From Pirellulales bacterium (GTDB lineage Bacteria > Planctomycetota > Planctomycetia > Pirellulales > JAGQOS01), in contig JANQPJ010000074.1 of NCBI GenBank assembly GCA_028289525.1, forward strand, positions 1-40,500: a stretch of 40,500 bases of DNA, in the 5' to 3' direction. This document shows, in pieces, positions 8,765 to 17,430 of the stretch. Under the pieces are notes generated by a model. It was not told the origin of the DNA and made no database searches. It saw nothing but the letters and a program-made list of their open reading frames with translations. Made by a program: the position numbers and the translations under genes. How positions within the stretch are numbered: the first letter of the stretch is position 1; the number at the start of each line of letters is the position of its first letter.

Positions 8765-11029
8765 CTAGCGTGGGGCCGGTCGCAGAGGGCTCTTGTCCAA
8801 GACAAATCGTTTCTCGCCAGCGGTGGCAAAACGTACCGTCGCACGACGTAATTTCCCAGTGCCGCTTAGACCAACAATCTTTCCAGGTCCGTATTCGGGG
8901 TGGAGAACTACCATGTTGTTCGTGAACTCGTTTGGCGAGACGTTCGAGGATTCCAGGTCACTAGGCGATTGGAGTTCGGCAGCGGTGGTAATCGTTGGTT
9001 CCGCACCTAGCGTCGAGGCCGGTGATTCTTCGTCGATGTAGGTCGTCGGAAATTCGTCATCAGCATCGTAGACATCGACATCGCTCGTGTATTCGAACGC
9101 TTCATACTCTGGCTCAACCATTTCCATTTCGCCGCGTGGTAGTTCCATTAGAAACGAGCTAGGGATTGTGGGGCGAGTTTGACCGCGAAAACTGCGGCGG
9201 CTGGCAAAGGAAAGCTGCAACTCTTGCTCAGCCCGAGTAATCCCCACGAACAGCAACCGGCGTTCCTCTTCCAGTTCGTCGAGATCGCTGCGCCGGCGCT
9301 CGTGAGGCAAAATCCCCTGTTCCATGGCGATTAAATAGACCACTGGAAATTCCAGCCCTTTCGACGCATGCAGGCTCATCAACGAAACCTTGTCGACTGT
9401 TGCATCTAAATCGTCGGTATCACTGGCCAGCGAGGTTTGTTCTAAAAAGGTTTCCAAGGCAGGGCCGTCGCCATGTTGTGTGTCGAATTCTCGAGCGGCC
9501 GTGAGCAATTCTTGGATATTGGCCAGGCGATCCGTGTCTTCTTCCACGTCGCCGCCTGACAAAAATTCTTCATAGCCAGATTCGGCGAGCACCTGGATAA
9601 GGATTTCATGAACCGAGGCCGAAGTAAACTGAGCTAGCCGATCTTGCATAGCAACGAAGCTGGCCACTTGTTTCGCACTACGGGCAGCAATCCCCTCGAT
9701 CGACGAGCAATCTCGGGCAGCCTCGAGCAGCGCGACTCCCCGCCGAATCGCGTGTTTACGAATGTGCAGTACGGTGGCCTTGCCAATGCGGCGTGGTGGT
9801 GTGTTAATCACACGTAAAAATGCCACGTCGTCGCGAGGGTTGTTCAGCAAGCTCAGGTAAGCGAGCACATCCTTGATTTCCTTGCGCTGGTAGAATTCGA
9901 GCCCACGTAGCATCTGGTAGGGAATCCCGTGTTCGACCAACGCTTTTTCCAAGGCACGTGACAGGGCATTGATGCGATAGAAAATGGCGATCTCATTCGC
10001 GCGGCGGCGACCGGTCGCCAGGGCGGTACGAATTGCCTGGGCAATCGATTGGGCTTCGTCGACTTCATTGGTATAGCGGGCCAAGCGAACCGGACGACCG
10101 TCGTCGTTTTCTGTGTACAGGCCTTTGGGTTTGCGGCGCTGGTTATGGGTAATCAGCTGCTCGGCCACCGAGAGAATCCGCTTCGTGCTGCGGTAGTTGC
10201 GTTCCAGGCGAACGACTTTGACCTGATCGTAGTCGGATTCAAAATCGAGAATATTTTGGAGATTGGCTCCCCGCCAGCCGTAAATTGATTGGTCGGGGTC
10301 GCCGGTGACCGCTAGATTGGGATGATCAATCGACAGCGCGCGTACGACCGCGTATTGGGCCAGGTTCGTGTCTTGATACTCATCGACTAGAATGTATTGG
10401 TAACGGGCATCGAGAGCTGCCCGAAGCTCGGGGTTTTCGCGCATCATCACCCCGACGTGCATTAACAGGTCGTCGAAATCGACCGCCGAGGCGGCCAACA
10501 TTCGCTGTTGATATTCGGCATACATTTGGCCTACCACGCGGTCCCTGGCGACTCCAGGGCGGATCGGGAAGTCTTGGGCCGTGATAAGCTGGTTTTTGGC
10601 CTGGCTGATGGCCCGGCGGATTTCGTCGGGCGAAAAGGTCGATGTTGGCAGCCCAATCTCTTCGGCCACGCGGGCTAACATCTTTTTGGTGTCGTCGGTG
10701 TCATAGATCGTAAAATTGGGCTCCAGCCCGACCAACGAAGCATGCCGGCGCAGCAATCGGGAACAGAAACGGTGAAACGTGCTTACCCAGACCTGTTCGC
10801 CTGGGGCCAGCTCGGCCACACGGCGGCTCATCTCGTCGGCCGCCTTGTTGGTGAACGTCAGCGCCAAAATCTTGCTAGCGTCGATTCCCTGTTGAAGCAG
10901 ATGGGCGATACGGTAAGTAATTACCCTGGTCTTCCCGCTTCCCGGGCCTGCTAGCACGAGCATCGGTCCATCGACGTGGGTAGCCGCTTGGCGTTGGCTG
11001 TGGTTAAGTTGGTCCAGAGAAACAGGCAC
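8765..11029 (-). CDS. pcrA: ATP-dependent DNA helicase, UvrD/PcrA family (SF1A)
   Basis: LNHSQRQAATHVDGPMLVLAGPGSGKTRVITYRIAHLL; VDEYQDTNLAQY; GDPDQSIYGWRGA; SLMSLHASKGLEFPVVYLI; C-terminal Tudor-like HPEYGPGKIVGLSGTGKLRRATVRF. Confidence 0.95.
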   Translation of the reverse strand: MPVSLDQLNHSQRQAATHVDGPMLVLAGPGSGKTRVITYRIAHLLQQGIDASKILALTFTNKAADEMSRRVAELAPGEQVWVSTFHRFCSRLLRRHASLVGLEPNFTIYDTDDTKKMLARVAEEIGLPTSTFSPDEIRRAISQAKNQLITAQDFPIRPGVARDRVVGQMYAEYQQRMLAASAVDFDDLLMHVGVMMRENPELRAALDARYQYILVDEYQDTNLAQYAVVRALSIDHPNLAVTGDPDQSIYGWRGANLQNILDFESDYDQVKVVRLERNYRSTKRILSVAEQLITHNQRRKPKGLYTENDDGRPVRLARYTNEVDEAQSIAQAIRTALATGRRRANEIAIFYRINALSRALEKALVEHGIPYQMLRGLEFYQRKEIKDVLAYLSLLNNPRDDVAFLRVINTPPRRIGKATVLHIRKHAIRRGVALLEAARDCSSIEGIAARSAKQVASFVAMQDRLAQFTSASVHEILIQVLAESGYEEFLSGGDVEEDTDRLANIQELLTAAREFDTQHGDGPALETFLEQTSLASDTDDLDATVDKVSLMSLHASKGLEFPVVYLIAMEQGILPHERRRSDLDELEEERRLLFVGITRAEQELQLSFASRRSFRGQTRPTIPSSFLMELPRGEMEMVEPEYEAFEYTSDVDVYDADDEFPTTYIDEESPASTLGAEPTITTAAELQSPSDLESSNVSPNEFTNNMVVLHPEYGPGKIVGLSGTGKLRRATVRFATAGEKRFVLDKSPLRPAPR

Positions 11030-11305
11030 TACCGGAAACTCCCAGGAGGGCAGGGGTGGTCAATACCTTTTTAATCGTATGGGATTGTCGCCCATTGGGC
11101 GAGTCCTGGTGGCTCAAATCGCTGAGGGCGACGAGTCCCAAGTTTTTTTGAAAATCCTCGATTTTCATCGACCACAAACCTATGAAACTGGTTATACTCT
11201 GCGGTAATCAATGTTCCTGTTTTTTGCATGGAGGTTTCGTGGCCAGAAGCATTGGCTGCGACATCGAACTTCGCTTCACTTCGATCTTGATTTGGGAGGG
11301 ACCCC

Positions 11306-11578
11306 ATGACTCGCATTCCGTTGAATCGGTCGCATACCGAGAACCAAAAATTGATGGGGCGGTTGGACATGAGCACGGCTGAAATTGGCCTGTCGGTTCG
11401 CACCACCAACTGTTTGGAAGAAAAAGGGATCTTTACCGTCGAAGACCTGTTGCATTGCACGCGGGATGACCTGCTGAGTATCTCCAATTTTGGAGAAAAG
11501 ACGCTCGAAGAGGTTTATCATGCGCTGGAGAGTATTGGGTTTTATCGGCGAGGGCGTCAGCCAGTTGCTACTGCCTAG
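11306..11578 (+). CDS. Free-standing RNA polymerase alpha C-terminal-domain-like protein
   Basis: 90 aa: STAEIGLSVRTTNCLEEKGIFTVEDLLHCTRDDLLSISNFGEKTLEEVYHALESIGF matches the alphaCTD fold (compare E. coli [42 protein letters not shown]). GGGAGG upstream of the ATG. Confidence 0.85.
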   Translation: MTRIPLNRSHTENQKLMGRLDMSTAEIGLSVRTTNCLEEKGIFTVEDLLHCTRDDLLSISNFGEKTLEEVYHALESIGFYRRGRQPVATA

Positions 11579-11677
11579 ACGCCTTGGCCGCGTACTGGTG
11601 GACGATGACATTCGAAGGTTTTAGGAGTCGCAAGGTTCTCTTGCCCTCTAGCCAGTGATGCGACCAGGGCAATCCGT

Positions 11678-11804
11678 TTCAGTCGTTCCAAATTTCCCCT
11701 TTTGATCGGTAACAGCGGTCGGTGACCGCTCGCGAAACACTTGTTTTAACGATCTCTCTGAAAAATAGTGCTTTCTGGATTCTCATTTTTGGAACGACTG
11801 AGTT
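11678..11804 (+). repeat. Family A MITE-like element, copy 1
   Basis: TTCAGTCGTTCCAAATTTCC...AACAGCGGTCGGTGACCGCTCGCGAAACAC...TTTTTGGAACGACTGAG. Confidence 0.8.
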
Positions 11805-11827
11805 TTTTAAAATACATTAAAAGCACA

Positions 11828-11896
11828 AATACAAGCCCGCAGCGCTAGCAAGGGAATTTACCGTGTTCTCCCTTGCTAGCGCTGCGGGCTTGTATT
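11828..11896. repeat. Long perfect hairpin (28-bp arms)
   Basis: AATACAAGCCCGCAGCGCTAGCAAGGGA ... TCCCTTGCTAGCGCTGCGGGCTTGTATT. Confidence 0.9.
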
Positions 11897-11912
11897 GCAA
11901 GTTTCTTCCCAG

Positions 11913-12042
11913 TTTCAGTAGTTCCAAAAACAAGGGCTCGGAAAATCAGTTGTTTTTTAGGCATCTGTAAAAACCGATGTTTCGCGCTTTGGCCACCGGC
12001 CGCTGCTACTGATTTACCAAGAAATTTGGAACGACTGAGTTT
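11913..12042 (-). repeat. Family A MITE-like element, copy 2 (core in opposite orientation)
   Basis: TTTCAGTAGTTCCAAAAA...GATGTTTCGCGCTTTGGCCACCGGCCGCTGCTACTG...AAATTTGGAACGACTGAGT. Confidence 0.75.
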
Positions 12043-12206
12043 AAAAAGCTGATTGGCCCTGGGGTTGGTGCTGTGAGTGTGTCGCGTGCTGCGCCAAATT
12101 CGTTACAATACGGTAACTGACATAAAGCTCTTGATCGGCCAGTCACCGTGTTCCCAATGCGACGACTGGCTTCCGTTGTGGTGAGGCATAAGGCGACAGT
12201 GCTGCC

Positions 12207-13565
12207 GTGGCTCGAAGATTTCGTATTTACGGCAAGAAACGTGGGGACCGGCGCACTGGTTCCAAGCGTCTTGGCAGCTATGGCGAGTTGTTCTTCTATG
12301 GCATCTTTCTGGTGCTTGGAGCTGGTAGTTTTTACCTGTTGCTGATCAACCTGATTTGGCCCGAATGGCAAGCCAATCGTCACTTTGTCGAGCACCAGTG
12401 CGAAGTGGTGAATCGCATTGTCACGCCGGTGCAGTACGACGGGCGCACCCGCTATCGTCCAGAAATTTTGATTCGTTGTGAAATCGACGGCCAACCCTAC
12501 GCGACCTGGACGTACGACATCAGCAGCAACAGCAATACCGGAGTCGGGCTCTTTGACCGGGCCGAGGCCGAGGCGATTGTCGCACAATTTGAAATCGGCA
12601 AGCAGTATTACTGCTGGTACGATCCGGCTCGGCCGCAAACCGTGATCTTGGTGCGTGGCTACAGTTGGTGGATGTGGTTGTTGTTGATTGTGCCGGCCTC
12701 GTTTGCGTTGTTTGGTTCCGTGGGCGTGGTTCGCGCTGCCTTGCATTCGAGTGCCTCGGCCGAGCGTCGCGCCTCGATTGCCTCGAAGGCCGCAAGTATC
12801 GACCTGTTGAATGATGGGGCAGCCCGGGGAATCGACTTCCCCAATATCCCACCGCAGTTCCATGTGACCGATAGTCCCGGAACTCATTTAGCCTACCGGC
12901 TACCAGTCGACGCATCGACTGGTTGGCAGCTAGCCGGCATGTGGGGAGTTTGTCTGCTTTGGAATGGCATTGTGGTTTGGTTGGTAGCGATGAACGTAGG
13001 CAATCATTTCGCTGGCCATGGCGATTGGTTGCTGAGCGCGATGTTGTTGCCGTTTGGGGTGGCCGGGATAGGAATTTTTGTCCATTGCCTGCGTCAATCT
13101 CGTTTTGCGACCGCGATGGGGCCTACGCGGCTGGAGATTTCTGGCCATCCTCTTTATCCTGGCCGAAGCTATGAACTCTACTTGTCTCAGGCAGGGAGGA
13201 TGGAGCTGCAACAGTTGACGGTCACCTTGGTTTGCGACGAACAGGCGACCTATCGTCAAGGAACTGATACTCGAACCGAGACGCGATGTGTCTATGAGGA
13301 GACCATCTACGCGCGCACAAAATTATCAGTTGGGGCCGATCGGTTATTTGAGGATACCTGTCAGTTTGCGATTCCTGAGTCGGCGATGCATTCATTTCGG
13401 TCGGCTCATAACCAAATTCAGTGGAAGTTGGTCGTTCAGGCAGAACTAAGCACGCCGTTTGACTACGAGCGACGGTTTCCGATTGTTGTGTATCCGCTGC
13501 AAGAGCTAGCGTCCACGTCTGACTCATCTCCTAGGGTCGCCAACGCCCGGAGTTCGGCCCCATGA
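12207..13565 (+). CDS. DUF3592-type membrane protein with arrestin-like C-terminal region
   Basis: 452 aa with GTG start. TM helix GELFFYGIFLVLGAGSFYLLLINLIW, DUF3592-like block VEHQCEVVNRIV..YRPEILIRCEIDGQPY..YYCWYDPARPQTVIL, further TM segments. Ends in ATGA overlap with the next gene. Confidence 0.7.
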   Translation: MARRFRIYGKKRGDRRTGSKRLGSYGELFFYGIFLVLGAGSFYLLLINLIWPEWQANRHFVEHQCEVVNRIVTPVQYDGRTRYRPEILIRCEIDGQPYATWTYDISSNSNTGVGLFDRAEAEAIVAQFEIGKQYYCWYDPARPQTVILVRGYSWWMWLLLIVPASFALFGSVGVVRAALHSSASAERRASIASKAASIDLLNDGAARGIDFPNIPPQFHVTDSPGTHLAYRLPVDASTGWQLAGMWGVCLLWNGIVVWLVAMNVGNHFAGHGDWLLSAMLLPFGVAGIGIFVHCLRQSRFATAMGPTRLEISGHPLYPGRSYELYLSQAGRMELQQLTVTLVCDEQATYRQGTDTRTETRCVYEETIYARTKLSVGADRLFEDTCQFAIPESAMHSFRSAHNQIQWKLVVQAELSTPFDYERRFPIVVYPLQELASTSDSSPRVANARSSAP

Positions 13566-13951
13566 GTCAGGTGAAGATTATTCTTGAGTTCGACGAGCAT
13601 GATGGTCTCTATTTTCCAGGCGATACGATTGCCGGTCAGTATCTGGTTGAGACCTCGACACCCCGGGCAGTGAATTCCGTCGAGGTGTCCGTGCTTTGGT
13701 ACACGATGGGCAAGGGCGAAGAGGATTTATCGGTCCACTATTTCAATCGCCATTCGCGGATCGAAGGGCGGAGGTTCGAAGTTCAGGCACCGCGGCGTTT
13801 CGGCACGGTGCTGCCAAACTCTCCGCTGAGCTATGATGGGTTCCTCGTCAAAATTTGTTGGTGTGTGCGCGTCAGAGTTTTTATGCGGCAAGGTCGCGAA
13901 GTCGTTTCAGAGCAACCGTTTCAGTTGGGAGCGACCCTGCGGCCAGTGTAG
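13562..13951 (+). CDS. Arrestin-like domain protein (small)
   Basis: Starts in ATGA overlap with the upstream gene. VKIILEFDEHDGLYFPGDTIAGQYLVETSTPRAVNSVEVSVLWYTMGKGEEDLSVHYF resembles the vYfPGetVsG strand of arrestin-fold proteins. Confidence 0.6.
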   Translation: MSQVKIILEFDEHDGLYFPGDTIAGQYLVETSTPRAVNSVEVSVLWYTMGKGEEDLSVHYFNRHSRIEGRRFEVQAPRRFGTVLPNSPLSYDGFLVKICWCVRVRVFMRQGREVVSEQPFQLGATLRPV

Positions 13952-13986
13952 CAGGCAGCCGTTTGTCTGAATCCTCCGAGAATGCG

Positions 13987-14583
13987 ATGTCGAAATTAGC
14001 ACCAGACAACCCATTTTCGACTCGCTTTATTCGCCCTGGCGCTTTGCCGTTTTGCTATCCTCAGGATGCTAGTGCTGAGCAATTAATCGCTCGTCTACGA
14101 CAACACTGTTGGCAGGCCGAGATCACAGGCCGGCATGGGGTGGGGAAAACCTCGTTGCTCAAGGCCTTGTTGCCGATGCTGGAGCGTGAAGGGCGTCAGG
14201 TGATCTGGATTGGCTTGCATGATGGGCAGCGTCGGTTGCCGAGCGAGTCGATCGTAGAACCGCTGCAGCCGGAAACCCTGGTGGTGGTCGACGGCTATGA
14301 GCAGTTGGCCAGGCTCGCCCGCTGGTCGCTACGCCGGGCTTGTCGACGAGCAGGTTGTGGCCTGGTCGTGACAGCCCATCGCCCGACCGGCCTGCCATGT
14401 TTGATCCATCTCGATGCGACGATTGTCACCGTGCGCCAACTAGTCGAACAACTGGTGCCCGACAAACAAAGCCGCCCTAGCGAGGCCGAGGTCGTTCAGG
14501 CATTCAAGCGACATGCAGGCAATGTGCGAGCCACATTGTTCGACCTGTACGACAGGTATGAAGAACGTCGCTGTCGAAGTTGA
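13987..14583 (+). CDS. P-loop ATP-binding protein (small AAA-like)
   Basis: Walker A GRHGVGKTSLLKAL, Walker B-like LVVVDGYEQL. Start at 13987 (MSKLAPDNPFSTRF) is preferred over the ORF start inside the upstream gene. Confidence 0.65.
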   Translation: MSKLAPDNPFSTRFIRPGALPFCYPQDASAEQLIARLRQHCWQAEITGRHGVGKTSLLKALLPMLEREGRQVIWIGLHDGQRRLPSESIVEPLQPETLVVVDGYEQLARLARWSLRRACRRAGCGLVVTAHRPTGLPCLIHLDATIVTVRQLVEQLVPDKQSRPSEAEVVQAFKRHAGNVRATLFDLYDRYEERRCRS

Positions 14584-14925
14584 GCGACTCTCTCGGCCCG
14601 TTTGGCGGCCGTGTCGCTATCAAAACGACACCGAGCGACGTTTTTTGACCTACAATTGGTCAAAGTTCTCTGCGTGGCTTGCTGTTTTAAGGCTCTTTTA
14701 GCCTGAAGTTTCAGGTTTTGGACGCTGTCGAGTCGCTTGACGCCAGAGAGCCGCCAGGGTTTGGTCTGCCTGTCTAAACGTTAAAGTCGGCGTAACAGAA
14801 AACTGCGCCCAAATGCTGGAGCTGCTGGCGTAGTGTATTGATTCAGGCTGTGAACCGTGTTTCTAATAGAAGCACAGATAAACTCGACCGTTAGAAAACT
14901 TCTCTTTGTGCGAATGAGGATTCTC

Positions 14926-15828
14926 ATGAAACAACCTGTCAAAATTCTAGCCGCGTTGGCCGTTGGCCTCTTTGCTGGGTTAGCCCCAGAGACAAGTGAT
15001 GCCCAGGCGACTTGCTCGACTTGTAACGTCGGCAACCCATGGGCAGTGGCCCCCACCTGGACCGCTCGGACGACCTACCGACCCTGGCTCAGTTGGCGAC
15101 GGTGGGGACTTGGGCCCAGTTTCATCGCTGCCCGACCGGTGGCCTTGGCCGCCCCCGGCTGCACGACCTGCTACCGGCCTGTCTGTAACACGTGCGTCTC
15201 ACACACGGTGAGGTATGTGCCCCAAACGTGTTACCGAACGGTCGTACAACGAGTTCCAGTGACGACCTATCGTCCTCACACAAGTTGCGATCCGTGTACT
15301 GGGTGTGCGACGACTTGTATGCGGCCGGTAACTACCTATGTTCAGCAATGTCGACGAGTTCCCTATACGACCTATCGGGCCGTCGTTCATCAGGCAGCGA
15401 GTTGCTGCCCGACTGGCTGTGCAACTCGATCTTGCGGCAGTGGTGATTGTGGGGTCACGTCGGCCGGTCCGTATTACGGCGCCAACCCTGGCAGTTCGAG
15501 CACCACCTCGACGCCTGCGGTCGGCCCCACTCCAGCGCCTGCGGATAGCACGCCGACGCCTTCGCTCTCGCCAGTAGAAACGCCTAGTTCCTCTTATACG
15601 CCGTCTGAAGGTACCAAAACGTTCCAGAAACCGGCCGCCGATGCCGGGGCTGCCGAACCAGCTTTGCAGCCGATTCCTGGGCATACCCAAAAGTCGAGCA
15701 GCGGTCTGTTTCGCACGCCTCGCTTGCTGAATCCTAAGGACCGGACCGCGATGCGACCGGCTGCTTACGTTCAAAGCCAGGTGGATTACGAGTCGCAAGA
15801 TGCTCAAGGATGGCGGGCGGCACGTTAG
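14926..15828 (+). CDS. Secreted cysteine-rich protein with YTV-like tyrosine/threonine/cysteine repeats (planctomycete surface-type)
   Basis: Signal peptide MKQPVKILAALAVGLFAGLAPETSDAQA; then TCSTC, CTTC, CNTC, TSCDPCTGCATTC, SCCPTGCATRSCGSGDCG; VPVTTYRPH and VTTYVQQCRRVPYTTYRAVV; C-terminal Pro/Ser/Thr-rich tail. Confidence 0.6.
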   Translation: MKQPVKILAALAVGLFAGLAPETSDAQATCSTCNVGNPWAVAPTWTARTTYRPWLSWRRWGLGPSFIAARPVALAAPGCTTCYRPVCNTCVSHTVRYVPQTCYRTVVQRVPVTTYRPHTSCDPCTGCATTCMRPVTTYVQQCRRVPYTTYRAVVHQAASCCPTGCATRSCGSGDCGVTSAGPYYGANPGSSSTTSTPAVGPTPAPADSTPTPSLSPVETPSSSYTPSEGTKTFQKPAADAGAAEPALQPIPGHTQKSSSGLFRTPRLLNPKDRTAMRPAAYVQSQVDYESQDAQGWRAAR

Positions 15829-15884
15829 AGCAATTTCGGATGTTTCGTCGGGAAATCTCGACAAAACGCTTGTCGCGTCCACGA
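15829..15884 (-). repeat. Family C repeat, truncated/diverged reverse copy
   Basis: AGCAATTTCGGATGTTTCGTCGGGAAATCTCGACAAAACGCTTGTCGCGTCCACG aligns with the reverse complement of family C. Confidence 0.6.
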
Positions 15885-15936
15885 TGTTTGTCCGATTGCC
15901 TGGCGCGACCAGCTTGAAATCAGAGCCGAATTGAAC

Positions 15937-16653
15937 TCAAGCGTAATCGTCAGCGGACGCTTCGCTGAGCCGGTAGCCTACGCCTCGTACGGTCTCGATC
16001 AAATCGGCGCGGTCTCCGAGCGCTTTGCGGATACTGCGAATGTGGACATCGATCGTACGTTCTCTCGACGGCGTGTCCGCGCCCCGGGCGGCCTCCATCA
16101 GTTCGTCACGAGTTAACACATAGCCAGGATTTTCGGCCAGCGCCCAGAGCAGTCGAAATTCGGTGACGGTGACTCCGAGAATGCGACCGTCAATGCGTGC
16201 TTGCTGTCTACGTTGATCAAGGTGCAGGCCGGCGTGCCAACGTTCTTTGCTTTCCGGAGCACGAGCAGAGCCTTGGGGCAGCAAAGCCACAATGCCTTCG
16301 GCCAGATGGTCTTGGTCCGGCGCGGTAGTGTCCAAGGGCTCATCAACGTGGGCAGATTCGCCCGCCGGCAATAATAGCAACAGACCGCCAGCCTGTTGCA
16401 TACGTTGCTGAACATGCCGACACAACTCAAGTGAGTCCTTGGTTAGGAATTCGTCATCTGCAACGATCAACCGCGGAGGAGTGGTTTTGATCCGCGACAG
16501 AGTTTCAGCCAGACGGTCAACGGTCGCGACTTCGATCCCCTGATTGCGCAATCGCTCCGCCAACTGGTCGCGGAAGCGGTGCTTGTCGCTAACGATCAAT
16601 ACCGAGGATGTAGAAGTGGTTGTGGTGGCCGCGTGCGTCATGGTTTCAGGCAA
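15937..16653 (-). CDS. OmpR/PhoB-family winged-helix response regulator with degenerate receiver domain
   Basis: C-terminal Trans_reg_C: LGVTVTEFRLLWALAENPGYVLTRDELMEAARG..RTIDVHIRSIRKALGDRADLIETVRGVGYRL. Located directly downstream of phoU. Confidence 0.85.
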   Translation of the reverse strand: MPETMTHAATTTTSTSSVLIVSDKHRFRDQLAERLRNQGIEVATVDRLAETLSRIKTTPPRLIVADDEFLTKDSLELCRHVQQRMQQAGGLLLLLPAGESAHVDEPLDTTAPDQDHLAEGIVALLPQGSARAPESKERWHAGLHLDQRRQQARIDGRILGVTVTEFRLLWALAENPGYVLTRDELMEAARGADTPSRERTIDVHIRSIRKALGDRADLIETVRGVGYRLSEASADDYA

Positions 16654-16667
16654 ATTAAGAGAAAACG

Positions 16668-17348
16668 TTACTTGGCCGCGGTGTGGTTCACCTCGTGCTC
16701 GTGGCGTCGAATTTCGCCAAGAGCCATGTAGAGCACATCTTCGACGATATTGACGGCATGATCGGCGATCCGCTCGAGGTAACGCGAGATGCTTAAATAG
16801 GGGATCAGACGCTCAGCGCCATCGGGCCGATCGCGAATGGCCGCCTTTAACTCGTGGTAAGTCTCGCGGTGCAGGTCATCCACACGATTGTCGGAGCGGC
16901 GCACTACGTCGGCCAGTTCCAGGTCGTTGTTCACCAGGCAGTCAAGACTTTGCTTGACCATGCGTCGAACCCAAACACTCTCTTCCGCGAGATTAAAAGG
17001 GACATCTCCGGTGACAGGCTCTTCGACCATGATCAAGGCCTGTTGGGCCAGATTGGCCGCCAAATCGGCGATCCGCTCCAGATCGTTGTTAATCTTGACC
17101 ACCGAGACGACAAATCGCAGGTCGGACGCGACTGGCTGATAGAGAGCCAAGGTGTGCAGGCATTCTTCTTCCAGGTCGACTTCCATCATGTCGATCCGCC
17201 GGTCGCCGTCGATCACTTGTTGAGCGAGCACCGGGTCTTTTTCTTCGATTGCCCGAATCGCTCGCTCGAGTGAGTCTTCCACGCATCCGCCGAGTCGGAG
17301 CAACATGGTTTTGAGTTTGTCGATCTGACGCTCAAAATGTTTCGTCAT
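16668..17348 (-). CDS. phoU: Phosphate signalling complex protein PhoU
   Basis: FERQIDKLKTMLLRLGGCVEDSLERAIRAIEEKDPVLAQQVIDGDRRIDMMEVDLEEECLHTLALYQPVASDLRFVVSVVKINNDLERIADLAANLAQ. Confidence 0.96.
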   Translation of the reverse strand: MTKHFERQIDKLKTMLLRLGGCVEDSLERAIRAIEEKDPVLAQQVIDGDRRIDMMEVDLEEECLHTLALYQPVASDLRFVVSVVKINNDLERIADLAANLAQQALIMVEEPVTGDVPFNLAEESVWVRRMVKQSLDCLVNNDLELADVVRRSDNRVDDLHRETYHELKAAIRDRPDGAERLIPYLSISRYLERIADHAVNIVEDVLYMALGEIRRHEHEVNHTAAK

Positions 17349-17430
17349 CGAGGCCCCTTTCTAAGGTCCATGCGAAATTTGGGTCTATGCGAAACCTGCC
17401 TGCTCCGCGTGCGTCTGAATAAAAGCAAGA

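Noticed and set aside
11306-11578. Interpretation as a truncated rpoA pseudogene
   Set aside because: ORF has its own RBS and start, a complete CTD with conserved DNA-contact residues and a clean stop; no NTD remnants upstream.
12006-12887. 293-aa minus-strand ORF
   Set aside because: Entirely antisense to the better-supported DUF3592-type gene; composition (His/Arg/Pro-rich) and lack of recognisable motifs indicate a GC-driven spurious ORF.
15199-15882. 227-aa minus-strand ORF opposite the cysteine-rich gene
   Set aside because: Arg-rich shadow translation; the plus-strand reading has a signal peptide and ordered CxxC/YTV-like repeats.
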